The notes under the pieces were generated by a model that saw nothing but the letters and a program-made list of their open reading frames with translations, did not search any database and had not been told where the DNA came from. Below are positions 6,753 through 11,318 of a DNA stretch of 11,318 nucleotides, one piece after another; positions within the stretch are counted from its first letter, which is position 1; every line of letters starts with the position of its first letter. The stretch covers positions 1 through 11,318 of the forward strand of contig CALGIL010000171.1 in the NCBI GenBank assembly GCA_937914895.1, read 5' to 3'. This DNA is from an uncultured Angelakisella sp. GTDB taxonomy: Bacteria; Bacillota; Clostridia; Oscillospirales; Ruminococcaceae. The translations under genes were made by a program, and so were the position numbers.

Positions 6753-8453
6753 GTGGATATGCGCGCAGACGGCATAACCCTGGATGAATTTATCCGCCTG
6801 CCAACCACCGCAAGCTTTATGGTGCAGGACAGCGATCGCTTCAGGAGCTTTGCCGAAAAAAATCCCTACATTCACGTAGGGCCTGTCCTGTCCGGCGGAT
6901 ATGTGGTCGCCTACCTCCACGAGGACCAGCTGCACCCCACCTTGCGGGAGCTGGGGGAAACCTTTATGGACACCCACACCATCGCCTATACGCTATTGGA
7001 CCGGGAGACCTTTGCGGAGCCCTATATCACCCGGACGCTGCAAATGCCCGGCACCGACTTAATGGGGCAGGGGGTCATTCTGGGCTTTGTGGATACCGGA
7101 ATCGACTATACCAGCCCATCCTTTCGGTATGAGAACGGAAGCAGCAAAATCCTGTCCATCTGGGACCAGACCGGCCAGGGGAACTTTCCCGTCGATATGC
7201 AGTTTGGCGCCGTGTACACCCAGGAAGAAATCAACGCGGCGCTGCAGTCGGACCACCCCCTGGACGTGGTCCCCCATCAGGATACCGACGGGCACGGCAC
7301 CTTTATCGCGTCGGTGGCCTGCGGGCGGGAAAACGGCGGGCACATAGGCGCGGCCCCGGACGCCTCCATCATCGCCGTAAAGCTAAAGCCCGCCACCCCC
7401 TATTACCGCAGGCAGTTTCCGGAATGGCCGGAGGACAACCACAATATTTTTACATCCGAAAACGTGATGATGGGCATTGATTATATTTTGGACCTGGCGG
7501 ACGCCTTCGACCGCCCGGTTGCCATCTGCATTGCACTGGGCAGCAATTTTGGCGGGCACGCCGGCCTGAGCATGATGGAGGAGTTTTTGACCTACATATC
7601 CAACCGGAGAGGCGTTGCCATTTGTACCGCCGCCGGAAACGAAAGCAGCGCCAGGCACCATACGGACGGCGTGTTTACGGAGGCGGGACAGATTCGGACC
7701 ATCGAAATCAGCGTGGGCCAGCAGGTCAGGGGGTTCCCCGTTTACATCTGGAACGAGCCCTGGGATAAGCTGTCCGTCGCCGTGGAGTCGCCCACGGGAC
7801 AGGTGGTCAGCCTGATTCCATTTCAGACCAATGTGGCGCTGCGAAAAACGCTGGTCCTGGAAAAATCCGTGGTGGCCCTTTCCTATTTCCAGCTGAAAAG
7901 CCGCCTGTCCATTGTGTCGGTGGAGGACCCTACGCCGGGCATCTGGCGGATTATTTTGCAGGGGAACATTGTCGTCAGCGGAGAATACCACGCCTGGCTG
8001 CCCATAACCGGCATGGTCAGCCCATCCGTGGAATTTGTCGAGCCCAAGCCAAACTACACCATTGTCAACCCCGCCACCGCCATCGGCACCATTACCTGCG
8101 GGGCTTACAACAGCCGGAACGAAAGCCTTTACGTTGCTTCCTCCTGGGGGCCCACCAGGCTGCCCCGGCTGTCGCCGGACTTTGTCGCCCCCGGCGTAAA
8201 CATCGGCGGAATCTATCCCAGGCGGCCCGGCGCGGCGTCGGGCACAGGCGTCGCCGCCGCCATTACGGCGGGCGCCGCTGCCGTCATGCTGCAGTGGGGC
8301 ATTGTGATGGACCACGAGCCGGATATGACCTGCAACCGCGTTCTCTCCCTGCTGATCCGCGGCTGCGACCGCGATGACAGCCGGGAATACCCCAACGTGC
8401 AGTGGGGGTACGGCAAGCTGGATTTATGGGAGTCCTTTGACCAGCTAAAATAA
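6753..8453 (+). CDS. Csp-type S8 subtilase pseudoprotease (catalytic Ser replaced by Gly)
   Basis: This is a 566-residue paralogue of the preceding protease, sharing SKILSIWDQTGQG, the AGNES oxyanion region, GAYNSR and MLQWGIV near the C-terminus. A prodomain-like region occupies about residues 15-90 and a jelly-roll-like insert about 305-440. Asp114 (FVDTGID), His181 (DGHGTF) and Asn296 (AAGNESS) are kept, but the nucleophile motif GTSMAAP is GTGVAAA, so Gly499 stands where Ser is needed and the following Pro is also lost. It should therefore be unable to cleave itself or substrates. C. difficile CspC and CspA are known Csp pseudoproteases in germination signalling; the analogy is strong in form but the role here is inferred. 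The GTG at 6753 is the best start: GGAGGAGG lies 8 bases upstream inside the previous gene, whose stop ends at 6751, implying translational coupling. An ATG at 6759 is a less well-spaced alternative. Confidence 0.85.
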   Translation: MDMRADGITLDEFIRLPTTASFMVQDSDRFRSFAEKNPYIHVGPVLSGGYVVAYLHEDQLHPTLRELGETFMDTHTIAYTLLDRETFAEPYITRTLQMPGTDLMGQGVILGFVDTGIDYTSPSFRYENGSSKILSIWDQTGQGNFPVDMQFGAVYTQEEINAALQSDHPLDVVPHQDTDGHGTFIASVACGRENGGHIGAAPDASIIAVKLKPATPYYRRQFPEWPEDNHNIFTSENVMMGIDYILDLADAFDRPVAICIALGSNFGGHAGLSMMEEFLTYISNRRGVAICTAAGNESSARHHTDGVFTEAGQIRTIEISVGQQVRGFPVYIWNEPWDKLSVAVESPTGQVVSLIPFQTNVALRKTLVLEKSVVALSYFQLKSRLSIVSVEDPTPGIWRIILQGNIVVSGEYHAWLPITGMVSPSVEFVEPKPNYTIVNPATAIGTITCGAYNSRNESLYVASSWGPTRLPRLSPDFVAPGVNIGGIYPRRPGAASGTGVAAAITAGAAAVMLQWGIVMDHEPDMTCNRVLSLLIRGCDRDDSREYPNVQWGYGKLDLWESFDQLK

Positions 8454-8470
8454 ACGGGGAACCGCCCGCT
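8447..8470 (-). terminator. Possible weak terminator between convergent genes
   Basis: CGGG (8455-8458) and CCCG (8465-8468) form a 4-bp stem with a 6-base loop between the convergent subtilase and ATPase genes. On the minus strand it is followed by TTTATTTT; on the plus strand by CTTGCTTTTC. The stem is short, so termination in either direction is uncertain, but no better candidate exists in the 23-base gap. Confidence 0.3.
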
Positions 8471-8476
8471 TGCTTT

Positions 8477-9271
8477 TCAGGACAGAAGCATCCTGTCGGT
8501 CTCCTCCTGAACGCCGGCGGCCTCGGCGAATTTTTGCAGGAGGTCGGCCTTGGTCAGCCGCGTTTTTTCCTTGCCGGAAATATCCAGGACAATCCTGCCC
8601 CCATTCATCATAATAAGTCTGGTGCCGTGACGGATGGCATCGGACATATTGTGGGTAATCATCATGGTGGTCAGCTTGTTTTCGGCGACAATCCGGTCCG
8701 AAAGCTCCAGCACCTTGCTGGCGGTCGCGGGGTCCAGCGCGGCGGTGTGCTCGTCAAGAAGCAAAAGCTTGGGCTTTTGCAGGGCCGCCATCAGCAGCGT
8801 CAGCGCCTGGCGCTGGCCGCCGGAGAGCAGGCCGACCTTGGTGGTCATACGGTCCTCAAGGCCCAGTCCAAGGCTGGCAAGCGCCTCATGGTAACGCGCC
8901 CGCTCGGGCTTTGTAACGCCCCAGCGGAGGCCGCGCCGCCGGCCGCGGCGATACGCAAGGGCCAGGTTTTCCTCAATCTCCATGCTGGGGGCGGTGCCCA
9001 TCATGGGGTCCTGGAAGACCCTGCCGATGAAGGCCGCGCGCCGGTGCTCCGGCAGGCCCGTGACGTTGACGCCGCCAATGGAAATTACGCCGCTGTCGAT
9101 GGGCCAGACGCCGGCGATGGCGTTAAGCATGGTGGACTTGCCGGCGCCGTTGCCGCCGATGACGGTGACAAATTCGCCCTCCTCCAAATGAAGGCTGATG
9201 CCGCCAAGGGCCTGCTTTTGGTTGATGGTGCCTGGGTTAAAGGTCTTTTCCACCCGTACAAGATCAAGCAT
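8477..9271 (-). CDS. ABC transporter ATP-binding protein, TrpZ-like (amino-acid importer)
   Basis: This 264-residue ATPase should energise the permease encoded directly upstream. All nucleotide-binding motifs are present: Walker A GGNGAGKST (39-47), Q-loop VFQDP (85-89), signature LSGGQRQ (149-155), Walker B LLLLDE (169-174), D-loop ALD (178-180) and switch His207 (MITHNM). The text MMGTAPSMEIEENLALAYRRG after the Q-loop is characteristic of ATPases that go with the ABC_sub_bind/TrpX family of binding proteins. The frame is open 11 codons upstream, but the ATG at 9271 fits the family N-terminus (MLDLVRVEKTF) and has a GAGGGGGG site nine bases away. It overlaps the permease stop by 8 bases (ATG..TGA). 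The substrate is probably an amino acid, since the Streptococcus TrpXYZ system imports aromatic amino acids, but this is family-based. Confidence 0.88.
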   Translation of the reverse strand: MLDLVRVEKTFNPGTINQKQALGGISLHLEEGEFVTVIGGNGAGKSTMLNAIAGVWPIDSGVISIGGVNVTGLPEHRRAAFIGRVFQDPMMGTAPSMEIEENLALAYRRGRRRGLRWGVTKPERARYHEALASLGLGLEDRMTTKVGLLSGGQRQALTLLMAALQKPKLLLLDEHTAALDPATASKVLELSDRIVAENKLTTMMITHNMSDAIRHGTRLIMMNGGRIVLDISGKEKTRLTKADLLQKFAEAAGVQEETDRMLLS

Positions 9272-10217
9272 CCTTGCGCACCCCCCTCTTCCCCGCCGCC
9301 GCAAAGGAATTTTTGGCCTTGGCGCTCAGGTAGGGCACCGCAAGAAAGATTGCCACAATGACCGCCGTCAAAAGCTTCAGCAGATCGGTGGGCATCTTAA
9401 GCCATACCACCAGGCCCACGGTCAGATAATAGACCACCCCGCCCAGGATGACAAACACCAGCCGAATCAAAAAGTTCATGTGCCGGGACAGCAAAGCGTC
9501 GCCCAGCACGTCGCCGATAATGACGGCGGCAAGGCCGATGACGATGGCGCCCTGCCCCATCTTAATGTCCGCAAAGCCCTGGTACTGGCTCATCAGTCCG
9601 CCGGACAGCGCCACAAGTCCGTTGGAAACGCAAAGGGCAATCACCTTCATCCCGTCGATATTGATCCCCTGCGCCTTGGACATATGGGGGTTGCAGCCGG
9701 TGGCGCGGATGGCGCTGCCCTGCTCGGTGCCAAAGTACCAGTAGAGCAGGACCACCAGCACGGCGGCAATGCACAGGGCAACGACAATGGAGCTGCCCAC
9801 GTTGCGCAGCGAGACCACCAGCGCATACTTTCCGACATTTACAGCCTTGTTGGCCCCATCCAGGATTAAAAGATTGACGGACCACAGGGAGATCTGCGTC
9901 AGAATGCCCGCCAAAATGCCGGGTATGCCCAGCAGGGTGTGCAGCAGGCCCGTCACCAGGCCCGCCAGCATCCCCGCCAAAACCGCGGCCAAAAGCGCCG
10001 CCGGCGCGGGAACCCCCGCCAGAACGAGGACCACGGTGACGGCGCCCCCTGTGGCAAAGGAGCCGTCCACCGTAAGGTCCGCAAAATCCAGCAGCCGAAA
10101 GGTAATATAAACCCCCAGCGCCATAATCCCCCAAATGACCCCCTGGGCAATGTTGCCCGGAAGCGCCGAAGCAAGGTTCATCGGATTCAGGGACGCAAAA
10201 TATGCCAGTATATCCAT
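9264..10217 (-). CDS. ABC transporter permease, TrpY-like (BPD_transp_2 family)
   Basis: This 317-residue membrane protein has about eight hydrophobic segments between residues 24 and 296 and a short basic C-terminal tail (KAKNSFAAAGKRGVRKD). Family marks include LGVYITFRLLDFADLTVDGSF (split around residues 34-54), the cytoplasmic coupling loop ending in RATGCNPHMSKAQGINIDGMK (from 171 on) and SNGLVALSGGLMSQYQGFADI (from 198 on), all typical of permeases paired with TrpX-type binding proteins. The ATG at 10217 follows GAAAGGA seven bases upstream. It lies between the binding-protein gene and the ATPase gene, overlapping the latter by 8 bases, and is preceded by a 102-base spacer full of hairpins. 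It forms the channel of the importer; specificity comes from the binding protein. Confidence 0.88.
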   Translation of the reverse strand: MDILAYFASLNPMNLASALPGNIAQGVIWGIMALGVYITFRLLDFADLTVDGSFATGGAVTVVLVLAGVPAPAALLAAVLAGMLAGLVTGLLHTLLGIPGILAGILTQISLWSVNLLILDGANKAVNVGKYALVVSLRNVGSSIVVALCIAAVLVVLLYWYFGTEQGSAIRATGCNPHMSKAQGINIDGMKVIALCVSNGLVALSGGLMSQYQGFADIKMGQGAIVIGLAAVIIGDVLGDALLSRHMNFLIRLVFVILGGVVYYLTVGLVVWLKMPTDLLKLLTAVIVAIFLAVPYLSAKAKNSFAAAGKRGVRKDA

Positions 10218-10253
10218 AGCCGATTCCTTTCTGCCGCCTGATGATTGCCCGCC

Positions 10254-10269
10254 CCGGCGCGCAGGCCGG
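10254..10269 (-). promoter_or_regulatory. Third hairpin in the binding protein-permease spacer
   Basis: CCGGC (10254-10258) and GCCGG (10265-10269) form a 5-bp stem with a 6-base loop. It adjoins the larger stem at 10270-10298 and could pair alternatively with it through CCCCGG/CCGGGG. No U-run follows. Confidence 0.35.
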
Positions 10270-10298
10270 CGCGGCGCCGCTCCGGGGAGGGCGCCGCG
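10270..10298 (-). promoter_or_regulatory. Main GC-rich hairpin between binding-protein and permease genes
   Basis: CGCGGCGCC (10270-10278) and GGCGCCGCG (10290-10298) are perfectly complementary: a 9-bp all-GC stem with an 11-base loop. It lies in the 102-base gap after the binding-protein stop. With no downstream U-run it is better explained as an mRNA 3'-end stabiliser or partial attenuator that lowers permease expression relative to the binding protein. Confidence 0.5.
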
Positions 10299-10304
10299 GA
10301 CGGC

Positions 10305-10320
10305 GGATGCCGCCGCATCC
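10305..10320 (-). promoter_or_regulatory. Hairpin touching the binding-protein stop codon
   Basis: GGATGC (10305-10310) and GCATCC (10315-10320) form a perfect 6-bp stem with a 4-base loop. Its outer base overlaps the last base of the TAG stop (10322-10320 on the minus strand). It is the first of three consecutive hairpins in this spacer. Confidence 0.45.
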
Positions 10321-11318
10321 TATTCTTCGGCGGGCACAATAGCCGTGTAGCCGTCGGGGATGGAGACACCCAGCGCCCCGGCAATTTCCGCGTTATACAG
10401 CTTGGTGAACTTGGGGGCAAACCGGACCTCCATGGCGGCGGGGTCGGCGCCGCCCACCAAAATGTCATAGGCCATCTGGCCGGTGGTGTAGCCAAGGTCG
10501 TAGTAGCTGATGGAAAGCGTTGCCACGCCGCAGCCGGCGCAGATGCCCTCCTCTCCGGCAACGACGGGGACGCCGGCGGGGACGCAGACATTCTTAATGA
10601 TTTCGGTGTTGGAGGCCACCGTATTATCCGTGGGGACATAGAGGACGTCGGATTCGGCGGCGGCCGTGGTGACCACGGTTTGCAGGTCGTTGGAATCGGA
10701 GAAGGTGTAGACCTTACAGCTGTACCCCAGATCGGTCAGGTAACCGGAAATCACATCGGACTGATACTTGGAGTTGGGCTCGCCGGAGCAGTAAAGGATG
10801 CCGATATTTTTTTCGTCCGGATAAAGCTCCTTGATGATTCCGGCCTGCTGGTCCAGAGGGGCCAGATCACTGGTGCCGGAAACGTTTGTGCCGGTGGTGC
10901 CGGTCCAGTTGTCCATCCCAAGGGCCGTGCCGTAATCAGTCACCGAGGTGCCGAGGACGGGAATGGTGGTGGTGGCGGTCTGCGCCGCCTGCAGGGCGGC
11001 CGTGGCGTTGGCCATAATCAGGCTGACGTTGGAGGACACCAATTGGTTGGCAATAATGGCGCAGGTCTGCGGGTCGCCGGAGGCGTTCTGCTCATCAAAG
11101 CTCACCTTGTCGCCCAGCTTTTCCGTCAGTGCGTCTTTAAAGCCCTGGGTGGCGGCATCAAGGGCCGGATGCCGGATCAGCTGGATGATGCCAACGGTAT
11201 AGCTGGCTTCGCCGGCCCCGGAGGGCGCGGAGGAGGATTCCTGGGCGGGGGGCGCGCTGTCCTGGGGGGACTGGCTGCCGCAGGCGGTCAGGGCCACCAG
11301 CAGCATGGAGAGCAGAAG
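10320..11318 (-). CDS. ABC transporter substrate-binding lipoprotein, TrpX-like / ABC_sub_bind family (5' end outside window)
   Basis: The visible 332 residues are almost the whole protein; the frame stays open to the window edge and only the start of the signal peptide is missing. The visible N-terminus LLLSMLLVALTACG is the end of a lipoprotein signal with lipobox LTAC, then a Ser/Ala/Pro-rich linker. The ATG at 11306 lies inside this hydrophobic segment and is not a plausible start. The mature domain begins SYTVGIIQLIRHPALDAATQGFKDAL, split here as a family hallmark (IIQLxxHPALDxxxxGF), and continues with IPVLGTSVTDYGTALG, KNIGILYCSGEPNS, and DVLYVPTDNTVASN, all typical of the ABC_sub_bind fold. 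It should bind a small ligand, probably an amino acid, outside the cell and hand it to the downstream permease. Any leader (for example a T-box, common for this family in Firmicutes) would lie beyond the window. Confidence 0.88.
   Translation of the reverse strand, partial: LLLSMLLVALTACGSQSPQDSAPPAQESSSAPSGAGEASYTVGIIQLIRHPALDAATQGFKDALTEKLGDKVSFDEQNASGDPQTCAIIANQLVSSNVSLIMANATAALQAAQTATTTIPVLGTSVTDYGTALGMDNWTGTTGTNVSGTSDLAPLDQQAGIIKELYPDEKNIGILYCSGEPNSKYQSDVISGYLTDLGYSCKVYTFSDSNDLQTVVTTAAAESDVLYVPTDNTVASNTEIIKNVCVPAGVPVVAGEEGICAGCGVATLSISYYDLGYTTGQMAYDILVGGADPAAMEVRFAPKFTKLYNAEIAGALGVSIPDGYTAIVPAEE

Noticed and set aside
7383..8315. Long minus-strand open frame opposite the second subtilase
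   Set aside because: Low-complexity translation and no ribosome binding site; the plus-strand subtilase explains the open frame.
8534..9361. Plus-strand open frame opposite the ATPase
   Set aside because: Antisense to an ATPase with every catalytic motif; no domain of its own.
1..11318. CRISPR arrays, insertion sequences, phage or toxin-antitoxin genes
   Set aside because: No regularly spaced repeats, transposase motifs, integrase or phage proteins were seen on either strand.

Overview
The window looks like part of the chromosome of a G+C-rich, spore-forming member of the Clostridia (an Oscillospiraceae-type gut organism is my best guess). The reasons are strong GGAGG-type ribosome binding sites throughout, lipoprotein-anchored ABC binding proteins, and a pair of subtilases of the Csp (spore germination) type. 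This is inferred from gene content; no rRNA or other taxonomic marker is present.

Layout. (1) Positions 1-4029, minus strand: a dipeptide/oligopeptide ABC importer operon, transcribed dppA (3884-2334), dppB (2195-1233), dppC (1240-326), dppD (309 to beyond position 1). A promoter with an A/T-rich upstream region lies at about 4001-4029, and a strong stem-loop sits between dppA and dppB. (2) About 4030-4643: a non-coding stretch with several short inverted repeats. (3) Positions 4644-8453, plus strand: a three-gene cassette made of a 94-residue aromatic-rich protein I do not recognise, a subtilase with an intact Asp/His/Ser triad that probably starts at a TTG, and, one base further on, a paralogous subtilase whose catalytic Ser is Gly. 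(4) Positions 8477-11318, minus strand: a second importer operon of the TrpXYZ-like type, transcribed binding lipoprotein (5' end outside the window), permease (10217-9264), ATPase (9271-8477). Several GC-rich hairpins separate the binding-protein gene from the permease gene.

How the genes work together. The two importers are self-contained and each follows the logic 'abundant binding protein, RNA hairpin, then membrane components'. The most interesting part is the plus-strand cassette between them. An apparently active Csp-like protease next to a Csp-like pseudoprotease recalls the CspB/CspA/CspC system that controls activation of the cortex hydrolase SleC during germination in Clostridium species, where C. 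difficile CspC is a catalytically dead signalling pseudoprotease. No sleC is visible here, so a germination role is inference from family resemblance.
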